Made by a program: the position numbers and the translations under genes. A stretch of DNA of 64,000 nucleotides from an uncultured Pelagibacteraceae bacterium (lineage in GTDB: Bacteria > Pseudomonadota > Alphaproteobacteria > Pelagibacterales > Pelagibacteraceae). The stretch's first letter is position 1. Each line of letters begins with the position of its first letter. Under the pieces are notes generated by a model. The model saw nothing but the letters and a program-made list of their open reading frames with translations, did no database searches and was not told where the DNA came from. Positions 32,188 to 41,244 of this stretch are shown here, one piece after another. The DNA lies in the NCBI GenBank assembly GCA_902599805.1, contig CACKGP010000001.1, positions 124,001 through 188,000 on the forward strand, given 5' to 3'.

Positions 32188-32660
32188 GGTTTTTATTTAT
32201 TTTTTTTTTTATTTTAGTTAGTTGTACAACAATCAGTGACAGCAAGGTTAAAAAAATCTATATATGTGGAGATCATGAGTGCGCAAATAAAAAAGAAATG
32301 AACGACTATTTTGAAAATAATATTTCTATAGAGATTTACACCCTTTCAAAGTCATCAAAAAGAGATAAAGATTTTGATTTGGTAGAATTAAATATGTCAA
32401 ATGAAGATAAAAAAAACTTAGTTTCAGTTGATGTACAAAAAAAACAAATTAGGGACAAAATTAAAAAAAGAAATAAAATATCAAAATTAAATATAAAAAA
32501 AGGTGAAAACAACATAGTAAATAAAAAGCTAAAAAATAGACCTAAAATTACATTAGTGAGGCTTTGTAAAGATTTGCAAGAATGTGATATAGATAATGTT
32601 GCAAAAATAATTATCAAAAAAGGTAATGAAAAAAAATACCCAGATTTAACAATCGAATGA
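32184..32660 (+). CDS. Hypothetical lipoprotein, Lys-rich
   Basis: Signal peptide and lipobox (FFFILVSC); conserved-looking Cys residues (CGDHECANK, LCKDLQECD); overlaps argC and hom by 4 nt. Confidence 0.6.
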   Translation: MRFLFIFFFILVSCTTISDSKVKKIYICGDHECANKKEMNDYFENNISIEIYTLSKSSKRDKDFDLVELNMSNEDKKNLVSVDVQKKQIRDKIKKRNKISKLNIKKGENNIVNKKLKNRPKITLVRLCKDLQECDIDNVAKIIIKKGNEKKYPDLTIE

Positions 32661-33955
32661 CTAAAAAAAAAAATTTTAATCTAGCAATCGTAGGTTTAGG
32701 AAATATTGGTTTAAATCTTTACAAACATCTTATAAAAAATAAAAAATCAATAATTGAAAAAAACAATGTTTTCTTTGATATTAAATATGTTTCTGCAAAA
32801 AATAAAAAAAAAAAACGAGGTATATCTATACCTAAAAAAAAATGGTTACGTAACTATTTAGACGCGTCTAAACTAGATGATATTGATATAGTCATTGAAC
32901 TTATAGGCGGAGCAGACGGTCCAGCCAAGAAGCTTGTTTTTGATTCAATAAGAAGAAAAAAACATGTTGTTACTGCTAACAAATCTTTAATATCAAAGCA
33001 TGGCGATCAACTTGCCTTACTTGCGGAAAGAAATAAAGTAAATATTGAATTTGAGGCCGCTGTTGCTGGTGGTATACCAATAATAAGGACATTAAAAGAG
33101 GGGTTTGTTGCGAACAAAACAAAAAAAATTTATGGAATTTTAAATGGCACTTCAAATTTTATCTTATCAAGCATGGATAAAATGAATATTTCTTTTAATA
33201 AAGCTTTAAATAAAGCTAAAAAATTAGGTTATGCAGAAAGTAATCCGAAATCAGATTTAAATGGTGACGATGTACGATCTAAAGTCCAAATACTTTCATC
33301 ATTAGCTTTTAATTGTTTTATAAATAAAAATAATATTAATCAGGAGGGTATAAATTTTATTGACGAGACAGATATTAAAAACGCAAACATATTAGGTTAT
33401 AAAATAAAACACATTGGTTTTAGCGAAATTTCAGAAGGAAAACTTATTCAAAGGGTAAATCCATGTTTGATTAAAAAGGGCTCTCGTCTCGGTAATGTCA
33501 ATGGTGTATTAAACGCCGTGATTATAGAAGGCGAACCTATTGGAAAATCTGTCTTACAAGGTGAGGGCGCTGGAGCTGGTCCAACTACATCAGCTTTAGT
33601 TTCAGATATATGTTCAATACTAAGGGGCAATTTAAAATATCCTTTTTCTGTTTCACACAAAAAAAGAAAAAAAATCAATTCTATCGATATATCAAATCAA
33701 TTGTTTTCCAACTATATCAGACTTGATGCTGTTGATAAAAAAGGTGTTCTTTCCGCAATAACAAAAATTATGTCAAAAAATAAAATTTCAGTCAAAAGAT
33801 TGATTCAGGATCCTTTAAAGGGAAAAAAGTATGCGTCTATAATAATAATTTCCCATAAAGCTAAAAACAAAAATGTTAAAAAATGTATTGACGAATTAAA
33901 TAAAAAAAATTTTATAATAAACCGTCCAAAATTTATAAGAATAGAAGAGATTTAA
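32657..33955 (+). CDS. hom: Homoserine dehydrogenase
   Basis: NLAIVGLGNIGLNLYKHL; VTANKSLISKHG; GILNGTSNFILSSM; C-terminal ACT. Confidence 0.95.
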   Translation: MTKKKNFNLAIVGLGNIGLNLYKHLIKNKKSIIEKNNVFFDIKYVSAKNKKKKRGISIPKKKWLRNYLDASKLDDIDIVIELIGGADGPAKKLVFDSIRRKKHVVTANKSLISKHGDQLALLAERNKVNIEFEAAVAGGIPIIRTLKEGFVANKTKKIYGILNGTSNFILSSMDKMNISFNKALNKAKKLGYAESNPKSDLNGDDVRSKVQILSSLAFNCFINKNNINQEGINFIDETDIKNANILGYKIKHIGFSEISEGKLIQRVNPCLIKKGSRLGNVNGVLNAVIIEGEPIGKSVLQGEGAGAGPTTSALVSDICSILRGNLKYPFSVSHKKRKKINSIDISNQLFSNYIRLDAVDKKGVLSAITKIMSKNKISVKRLIQDPLKGKKYASIIIISHKAKNKNVKKCIDELNKKNFIINRPKFIRIEEI

Positions 33956-33957
33956 AG

Positions 33958-34899
33958 TTGATTAATCCAAAATTATTAAATAATTTCATAAAAGTTTGTG
34001 AAAGAGCTGCTTTTGGTGCTTCAAAATTTAAGGGAAAAAATGACAAAATTGCTGCCGATCAGGCAGCTGTCGATGAGATGCGTTCTGAATTAAATAAAAT
34101 TAGTTTTCAAGGTAAAGTAGTTATAGGCGAGGGTGAAATGGACGAAGCCCCAATGCTTTATATTGGTGAAAAAGTTGGGACTGGAATTGGTGAAAATCTT
34201 GATATAGCTGTAGACCCATTAGAAGGAACAAATTTTGTTGCAAAGAATTTGCCAAATGCAATCTCAGTTATGGCAATAGCTGAAAAAAATTGCCTTTTGT
34301 CTGCACCAGATACATATATGGAAAAAATTGCAATAGGAAGTGGATATCCTAAGAATCTTATTGATTTAGATTTTTCTGTTAAAAAAAATATAAAATTATT
34401 AGCTAATGCTAAAAATGTTAATCCAGATAAATTAACCGCTTGTGTTTTAAAAAGAGATAGACATAACAATATTATATCTTCCCTTAATTCACTTAATGTA
34501 AAAATTAAATTTATAGATGATGGTGATGTAATGGGTGTGATATCAGTAGTTGATCCTACGTCATCTATTGATATTTATTTAGGAACTGGAGGTGGACCTG
34601 AAGGTGTTTTGGCTGCAGCTGCATTACATTGTCTTGGAGGCCAAATGCAGACTAGACTAGTTTTGAAAGATAAGGATCAGATCAAAAGAGCTGAAGCTTT
34701 GAGTATATCTGATTTTGAAAAAAAATATAGCATTATTGATATGGTAAAAGGTGATGTAATCTTTTGTGCTACAGGTATTACAGATGGCGATATGCTTAAA
34801 GGCATTAATGACAAAGGCACGTGCTTCGAAGCAAATTCATTTGTGCTTCATAAAAGTCAGAATATTTTTAAAAAAGTTAAAAATATAATTAAGAAATGA
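33958..34899 (+). CDS. glpX: Class II fructose-1,6-bisphosphatase
   Basis: VIGEGEMDEAPMLYIGEKVG; AVDPLEGTNFVAKN; TGGGPEGVLAAAAL; TTG start. Confidence 0.94.
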   Translation: MINPKLLNNFIKVCERAAFGASKFKGKNDKIAADQAAVDEMRSELNKISFQGKVVIGEGEMDEAPMLYIGEKVGTGIGENLDIAVDPLEGTNFVAKNLPNAISVMAIAEKNCLLSAPDTYMEKIAIGSGYPKNLIDLDFSVKKNIKLLANAKNVNPDKLTACVLKRDRHNNIISSLNSLNVKIKFIDDGDVMGVISVVDPTSSIDIYLGTGGGPEGVLAAAALHCLGGQMQTRLVLKDKDQIKRAEALSISDFEKKYSIIDMVKGDVIFCATGITDGDMLKGINDKGTCFEANSFVLHKSQNIFKKVKNIIKK

Positions 34900-36677
34900 A
34901 AACAAGTTCTGTTTCAGGAAAAAATTGGATAATAAAAAAATATAATCATGAAACAGCAAATTATTTAAAAGATAATTTCAATTTAAGTGAAATTATTTCG
35001 AAATTATTATCTATTAGAAACATTAAAATTGAAGAAGTTAATTTATTTTTAAATCCAAGAATAAAAAATCTCTTACCTAACCCTTTCATCCTAAAAGATA
35101 TGGAGAAAAGTGTAAACAGAACAATTAAAGCAATTGTATCAAAAGAAAAAATTGGAATATTTGGTGATTATGATGTTGATGGCGCAACCTCTACTGCTCT
35201 ATTGGGAAATTACTTTAATAAACTAGGACAGTTTTCATCAATTTATATCCCAGATAGAAAAAAAGAAGGGTATGGGCCAAATCCTCAGGGTTTTAATAAA
35301 CTCATATCTGAAGGTTCTAGCGTAATTTTTACAGTAGATTGTGGTACAATGTCTTTTGACACGATCAATTCATTAAAAAATAAAATTGATGTTATTGTTC
35401 TAGATCATCACCAATCAGAAATTAAACTTCCAAAAGCCTTTTCTGTCGTTAATCCTAATAGATTCGATGATAACTCAAAATTAAATTATCTTTGTGCTGC
35501 AGGAGTTTGTTATATGTTTCTTATCGCTTTAAATAAAAAATTAAGAGATTTAAATTGGTTTGAAACAAATCATGTTAAAGAACCTAACCTTATAGATTTT
35601 CTAGATTTAGTTTCACTCGGTACCGTTTGTGATGTAGTTCCTCTTGTCGGTTTAAATAGAGCTTTTGTTAGCCAAGGTTTAAAAATTATCAATAAGATCT
35701 CTAATCCAGGACTAAAAATTTTAAAAAATATATGTGGCATTGAATCAAATTTAAATACTTATCATTTAGGATATGTTTTAGGACCCAGAATTAATGCAGG
35801 GGGAAGAGTGGGCAAGTGTTCTCATGGGGCAAATCTACTATTAAGTAAAGATCCCAAAGAGGTTTATACAATCGCATCAGAACTTGAAAATTTTAATAAT
35901 GAGAGAAAGTTTCTAGAAAAAGATATGTTCAATAAAATTGAAAAAAAAATAGTATTTAATCCAAATGAACCTGTTACAGTTCTATCTGGACATAATTTAC
36001 ATGGAGGAATAATTGGTATTATTGCCTCTAGATTAAAAGATAAATTTAATAAACCAACGATAATAATATCCATCTCAAATGGTATCGGTAAAGCTTCTGC
36101 AAGGTCTGTTTATGGTTTTGATATTGGAACCTTTATAATTAATGCAGTTCAAAAAAACATCTTAATGAGTGGTGGAGGTCATAAGATGGCAGCCGGATTT
36201 AGTATTAAAGAAGAAAAAATTGAAGAATTCAAAAATTTTATAAATAAATGTTTTTTAAAAATTAAAAAAGATTTAAAAAAAAACGATGAAATATTTTATG
36301 ATTCGATAATATCTCCTTCCGCATTAAACGAAAACTTTTATCACGAAATAAATTCATTATCACCATTTGGATCTGGTAACCCTGAACCTAGATTTGTAAT
36401 TGAAAACTTGGAAATATTAAGATCTTCAATTGTGGGTGAAAAGCACATAAAGTCTGTATTAGCAGGTGATGACGGCTCTACAGTTAAAAGTGTCACATTT
36501 AACGCAGTTAGCACAAATTTACAAAGTTATTTGCTAGCTAATAATCGAAAGAAAATTAATATTTTCGGTAAATTAAGTCTTAATGAATGGAAAGGTAAAA
36601 AAAATGTAGAGTTTATTATCGATGATATTTCTGTTAATAAGACAATTAAAAATTTGGTCCCATCGTCTAACGGTTAG
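34896..36677 (+). CDS. recJ: Single-stranded-DNA-specific exonuclease RecJ
   Basis: IGIFGDYDVDGATSTALL; VILDHHQ-like VIVLDHHQSE; SGGGHKMAAGFSI. The stop codon lies inside the downstream tRNA-Glu. Confidence 0.95.
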   Translation: MKTSSVSGKNWIIKKYNHETANYLKDNFNLSEIISKLLSIRNIKIEEVNLFLNPRIKNLLPNPFILKDMEKSVNRTIKAIVSKEKIGIFGDYDVDGATSTALLGNYFNKLGQFSSIYIPDRKKEGYGPNPQGFNKLISEGSSVIFTVDCGTMSFDTINSLKNKIDVIVLDHHQSEIKLPKAFSVVNPNRFDDNSKLNYLCAAGVCYMFLIALNKKLRDLNWFETNHVKEPNLIDFLDLVSLGTVCDVVPLVGLNRAFVSQGLKIINKISNPGLKILKNICGIESNLNTYHLGYVLGPRINAGGRVGKCSHGANLLLSKDPKEVYTIASELENFNNERKFLEKDMFNKIEKKIVFNPNEPVTVLSGHNLHGGIIGIIASRLKDKFNKPTIIISISNGIGKASARSVYGFDIGTFIINAVQKNILMSGGGHKMAAGFSIKEEKIEEFKNFINKCFLKIKKDLKKNDEIFYDSIISPSALNENFYHEINSLSPFGSGNPEPRFVIENLEILRSSIVGEKHIKSVLAGDDGSTVKSVTFNAVSTNLQSYLLANNRKKINIFGKLSLNEWKGKKNVEFIIDDISVNKTIKNLVPSSNG

Positions 36678-36730
36678 GACAGATGGTTTTCAATCATCTA
36701 ATCGGGGTTCGATTCCCCGTGGGACCGCCA
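36656..36730 (+). tRNA. tRNA-Glu (UUC), CCA encoded
   Basis: Acceptor GGTCCCA/TGGGACC, anticodon loop TTTTCAA, GGTTCGATTCC T-loop, GCCA end. Confidence 0.95.
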
Positions 36731-38013
36731 TCAATTTTACTTTTGCTTATATATCCAACTAAAACACTTAAAACCAAAAATATAATTACGGAATTATTCG
36801 TTGTAAAAAAACTACCAGATGATTTTAAAGGGAAAATCTCCATTAAAAAAATATAATAAAAAGGTGAATAAATATATTTATAATCTGATGATATTAAGAG
36901 ACGGTAAGACTTTCTTAAAACTAAAATTAATACGGTCAAAAAAATTAAAAAACCAAACGTTCCTAAATCTGTTAAAATTTCCAAGTAATAATTGTGTGGA
37001 TGCATATTACAAGTTGTTCTCTCATTAATATTCTCTATTTTTCTTTTTGGACAATTAAATCTAAATGATTTAACACCTCCACCGATAAATTTATTTAATT
37101 TAAAAGTTGAAACACCCGAGTCAAATTCATGGATATAAAATGGTCTTTTATTGTAAACTAAATCTGAACCAATACCAGTTATTCTAAAACTATAAAGTGA
37201 GATTATTTTTATTGTTTGTTCATAAAAAGTTTTATAGTAGATTTTTAGTGTTGGACTAGAATAAATTGAAATTGTTAATACAAAGCATATCAAGATAAAA
37301 ATTTGTAAAAAATATTTTTTTAAAGTTTTATTAGTAAATAAAATTAAAATAATACTTAATATAAACAAAATTAATGGCATTCTATTTCCCGAGAAGATAA
37401 TTGAAAGAATTATAATTAAAAATAAAACTGAAAGGGCATAGATTTTAAAATTAGTTTTTTTAGTTACGACAAAAACAGATATAGTATAAAAAAGAAATAA
37501 AGAAAATCTTTGAATAAATCCGCCTGCTATAGCTTCGTCCTGAAAAACTCCTGTTACCTTGTAAGTATTTGGACTTACCTGGCCCAACAAATTCTTTCCA
37601 ACAAAAAATTGTATAATTACATCTACGCTTACTAAAAATACGGCAAGAGAATATATTATAAATATTAGTTTAAAGTTTATTAGGTTTTTTTCAATTAATA
37701 ATCTTATTGTTAAATAGAAAAACAAGTATCTTAAAAAAAAGAAACTTTTATTTAAAATATAATAATCTGTATTTGTATTTTGGGTAATGTACTTAAGTTC
37801 TATAGTATTCCATAATCCTGTAAATAAAATATATATAAAAAATAAAACTATCAACTTATCCAATAATCCTATTTTATATCTATATCCTTTAACATATAAA
37901 AACAGACCTATTAGGATTAGAAGCAATATATTTAGATTTAAAATGAATGTTCCAAGTATGTAACTAATGGGAATAAGAGATATAATAATAGAAATTAGGT
38001 TTTGCTTTGACAC
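36694..38013 (-). CDS. O-antigen ligase/polymerase-like multi-TM protein
   Basis: Multiple TM helices, ...CNMHPHNYYLEILTDLGTFGFLIFL signature of the Wzy_C/O-antigen ligase family; C-terminus GGPTGNRTPIR is antisense tRNA-Glu. Confidence 0.8.
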   Translation of the reverse strand: MSKQNLISIIISLIPISYILGTFILNLNILLLILIGLFLYVKGYRYKIGLLDKLIVLFFIYILFTGLWNTIELKYITQNTNTDYYILNKSFFFLRYLFFYLTIRLLIEKNLINFKLIFIIYSLAVFLVSVDVIIQFFVGKNLLGQVSPNTYKVTGVFQDEAIAGGFIQRFSLFLFYTISVFVVTKKTNFKIYALSVLFLIIILSIIFSGNRMPLILFILSIILILFTNKTLKKYFLQIFILICFVLTISIYSSPTLKIYYKTFYEQTIKIISLYSFRITGIGSDLVYNKRPFYIHEFDSGVSTFKLNKFIGGGVKSFRFNCPKRKIENINERTTCNMHPHNYYLEILTDLGTFGFLIFLTVLILVLRKSYRLLISSDYKYIYSPFYYIFLMEIFPLKSSGSFFTTNNSVIIFLVLSVLVGYISKSKIDGGPTGNRTPIR

Positions 38014-38139
38014 ATAACTTAGTAAATCAAAGTAATAGAGTTTTCAAATAAATTTTGAGTTGAAAGCGATTTCATTTTATGTCTTTAATCCACTTTATAT
38101 TATTGTTAATAAGATATATTCTTGCTTGAATTTATTGAT

Positions 38140-39096
38140 ATGCATAAAATTGGTATAATAGAAAACATTGCAGAAGAAGGCATTTCATTACTTAAAAACA
38201 ATAAAAAGTTTCAATATGAAATAATCGAAGATGTCTCTAAAGAGAGTCTCATAAAGGTTCTTCCAAATTTTGACGGAATCACTCTACGTGTTGCAAAACT
38301 TGACTCGGATATATTAAAACATTGTAAAAAACTTAAAGTTATATCTAGGCATGGAGTAGGATATGATAATGTAGATCTTAATTTTTTAAAAAAGAATAAT
38401 ATAAAACTTTTAATTACAGCGACAGCTAATGCCGTATCTGTTGCGGAACATGTAATGTATATGATCTTATGTTTATCGAAAGGAATTACACAATATGATT
38501 CAATGGTTAGATCTGGCAAATTTAGAGATGCTGTTAACAATGTTTCAACTTACGAATTACTTAAAAAAAATATTTTAATTATGGGTTTTGGAAGAATTGG
38601 TAGAATTTTAATTAAAAGATGTTTGGGATTTGAAATGAACGTTGAAGTATACGATCCATTCGTAAATAAAAATGATATTGAAAATTACGGTGGTGTAAAA
38701 GTTAATAATTTGAACAATTCATTAAAAACATGCGATTTTATCTCAATACACATGCCTCTCAACGAAAAAACTAAAAATTTAATTGATTTTAACAAACTAA
38801 AATCAATGAAAAATAATGCTATTATTATAAATACAGCAAGGGGTGGAATTATAAATGAAATAGATCTTGATAAAGCTCTAAAACAAAATCTTATTTTTGG
38901 AGCTGGACTTGATGTTTTTGAAAAAGAACCAATTGAGATGAACAGTCCTTTAATTAAAAATAATAAAATTTTATTAAGTCCGCATTCAGCTACGTTCACA
39001 AAAGAATGTAAAATTAGGATGGGAAAGCAAACTGTTCAAAATTTGATAGATTTTTTTGAAGGGACTATTAAAAAAAATATGATTGTTAGTTTATGA
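38140..39096 (+). CDS. D-isomer-specific 2-hydroxyacid dehydrogenase (phosphoglycerate dehydrogenase-like)
   Basis: ILIMGFGRIGRILIKRCLGF NAD-binding site; NTARGGIINEIDLDKAL; SPHSA. ATG 38140 preferred. Confidence 0.88.
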   Translation: MHKIGIIENIAEEGISLLKNNKKFQYEIIEDVSKESLIKVLPNFDGITLRVAKLDSDILKHCKKLKVISRHGVGYDNVDLNFLKKNNIKLLITATANAVSVAEHVMYMILCLSKGITQYDSMVRSGKFRDAVNNVSTYELLKKNILIMGFGRIGRILIKRCLGFEMNVEVYDPFVNKNDIENYGGVKVNNLNNSLKTCDFISIHMPLNEKTKNLIDFNKLKSMKNNAIIINTARGGIINEIDLDKALKQNLIFGAGLDVFEKEPIEMNSPLIKNNKILLSPHSATFTKECKIRMGKQTVQNLIDFFEGTIKKNMIVSL

Positions 39097-39593
39097 TTGG
39101 TTTTAAAAAAATTGGTTTTTTAGAAATTTTGGTTTTTTTTTCTGCATTCTATGTCATATCTACCTTAATCTGGACTGCATCTACAAGATCGTCTGTTCAA
39201 GAAAAGGCAAATTTAATTAAATCTAATCATCAAATTATCGTAAATTTTGTAAATAAAGAAATAAACAATTGTGACAGAGGTAATGATCAAACTAAAACTA
39301 TTTGGGGTGACTTATGTATTGATAGTTGGTCATCTAAGAAAATAATCAATTATATAAATCTAAATCTCAAGCTTAGAAACCCACATTCAAATAGTAAAAT
39401 TATTGTAAAATCTGCTCAAGACCCAAGATTACAAGCTGAGGGAAAAGCAGGTCAATCAACTGAAATGGGAACAATTTTTGTAAGTAACAAAGATTTTCAG
39501 TCAGATCCAGGTTCTGAATGGATAATCGGCACATGTGTTAAATCGCCATGTGTTGCTGCGGGAAATAATGAGCTTACTTCGTTGTATAGATAA
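39093..39593 (+). CDS. Hypothetical protein with N-terminal TM helix (pilin-like architecture)
   Basis: GFLEILVFFSAFYVISTLIW TM segment then soluble domain with C-terminal CVKSPC; ATGA overlap with upstream gene. Confidence 0.55.
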   Translation: MIGFKKIGFLEILVFFSAFYVISTLIWTASTRSSVQEKANLIKSNHQIIVNFVNKEINNCDRGNDQTKTIWGDLCIDSWSSKKIINYINLNLKLRNPHSNSKIIVKSAQDPRLQAEGKAGQSTEMGTIFVSNKDFQSDPGSEWIIGTCVKSPCVAAGNNELTSLYR

Positions 39594-39643
39594 TTTTGCA
39601 ATTGAAATTTGTCTTTTTTAATTATAAAAACAAGTTCTCTAAC

Positions 39644-39719
39644 GGGCCGTTAGCTCAGCTGGTAGAGCACTTCCCTTTTAAGGAAGGTGTCGTTGGTTCG
39701 AATCCAACACGGCTCACCA
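39644..39719 (+). tRNA. tRNA-Lys (UUU), CCA encoded
   Basis: GGGCCGT/ACGGCTC acceptor, anticodon loop CTTTTAA, GGTTCGAATCC, CCA end. Confidence 0.96.
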
Positions 39720-39725
39720 ATAAAT

Positions 39726-40574
39726 TTAAGTTTTAATAGGTGGGTAATCCAAAATAATCTCAGGTATCCAATTATTTAGATTTTTAATTCTATTATCACT
39801 TGAAGGGTGTGTACTTAAAAACTGAGGAGGGGCCTTTCCTTTTTGAGCTTTTTTCATTCTATCCCATAAACTTGTAGACTCTTTTATATTGTAACCAGAT
39901 AAGGACGAGAAAATTAGTCCCAAATAATCAGCTTCACTCTCTTGTTTTCTTCCAAAAGGATTCATTATACCAAGCTGCAGTACATCCATTCCAGTTGCTC
40001 TTCCTACAGTGTTTCTAGTCTGTGATATCTTACCACCAGTAAATATATCAGCTATTTGGGTTGTTACATTAACGGCCATTGCAGCACTCATTCTTTCTAC
40101 AGAATGCTTTGCAACTGCATGAGCAATTTCATGACCCATTATTGTTGCTAAACCATTAGTATTTTTTGCAACGTCTAGTATCCCGGTATAAACAGCGATT
40201 TTACCACCTGGCATGCACCAAGCATTCTTAATTTTTTTATCATCAATTAAAATATATTCCCAATCAAAATTAATTGTTGGATCCTCTTTTTTTTCATTTC
40301 TAAAAAATGTTGACACAGATTTTGATATTTTATTTCCAATATCAATTATGCTGTTCAAATCTTTGCCACTCTTCACAAGCTTTATTTTTTTTGAATTTTT
40401 GAGTTTTGTATAAGCTTTAGCCGCTTGATTATTAATCATACTTTCTGGATATAATGTTAATTGTTTACGCTCTGTAATTGGCACTGTTCCGCAACCATGT
40501 AAAAAATAAGATCCACAGGTGCATCCAATAAATCCAAGAAATTTTCTTCTATTTATGATATGACTATTACTCAT
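39726..40574 (-). CDS. M48-family metalloprotease, Tat-type lipoprotein
   Basis: MGHEIAHAVAKHS (HExxH), NRRKFLGF Tat-like motif plus LHGC lipobox; EADYLGL third ligand. Confidence 0.88.
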   Translation of the reverse strand: MSNSHIINRRKFLGFIGCTCGSYFLHGCGTVPITERKQLTLYPESMINNQAAKAYTKLKNSKKIKLVKSGKDLNSIIDIGNKISKSVSTFFRNEKKEDPTINFDWEYILIDDKKIKNAWCMPGGKIAVYTGILDVAKNTNGLATIMGHEIAHAVAKHSVERMSAAMAVNVTTQIADIFTGGKISQTRNTVGRATGMDVLQLGIMNPFGRKQESEADYLGLIFSSLSGYNIKESTSLWDRMKKAQKGKAPPQFLSTHPSSDNRIKNLNNWIPEIILDYPPIKT

Positions 40575-40626
40575 AAGATGATATTAACAAAGTTTAACAA
40601 AAAATTCTATTTAAGCATTTAACTTT

Positions 40627-41244
40627 ATGCCAAATAAAAAGTCAAAAAGGTCTTTGTTTTCAGCATTACGTAACAATTTTATAGCTGGAATTGTTGTTTT
40701 GATACCTATTGGTATAACTCTTTATCTAACACTATTCATTATTAAAATTTCGTCTAAAATTTTACCTAAAGAAATAAATCCTAATTATTATCTACCTTAT
40801 AATATACCAGGATTAGAAATATTAATTTCAGTCTTTATAATTACTTTTGTTGGTTGGCTTTCTCTTTCATTTTTAGGAAAAAAACTTTTTGATTTGTTTG
40901 AACAAGTTTTAAATAAAATCCCAATTTTAAGAACTATTTATTCTGCAGTAGGTCAACTAACAGAAACTTTTGCTAAAAGCAAAGGTGATAAAAAATCAGT
41001 AGTATTAGTTGAATATCCCAGAAAAGGAACCTGGGCTGTGGGTTTTGCTACAAAAGAGAATACTAGTGAAATTAAAGATAAAGTCGGACAAGAATTAATA
41101 AATGTTTTTGTACCAACAACTCCAAATCCAACCAGCGGTTTTCTTTTAATGTTTTTGAAAAAAGAAGTTATTTTTTTAGACATGACTTTTGAACAAGCCT
41201 CAAAATTTATTGTATCTGCTGGCAGTACAGACCCAAATAGCTAA
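40627..41244 (+). CDS. DUF502 family membrane protein
   Basis: NNFIAGIVVLIPIGITLYL; IPILRTIYSAVGQL; VFVPTTPNPTSGFLLMF. Confidence 0.87.
   Translation: MPNKKSKRSLFSALRNNFIAGIVVLIPIGITLYLTLFIIKISSKILPKEINPNYYLPYNIPGLEILISVFIITFVGWLSLSFLGKKLFDLFEQVLNKIPILRTIYSAVGQLTETFAKSKGDKKSVVLVEYPRKGTWAVGFATKENTSEIKDKVGQELINVFVPTTPNPTSGFLLMFLKKEVIFLDMTFEQASKFIVSAGSTDPNS

Noticed and set aside
36694-36729. C-terminal peptide GGPTGNRTPIR as a functional motif
   Set aside because: It is the antisense translation of tRNA-Glu; treated as an overlap artefact or readthrough tail, not a domain.
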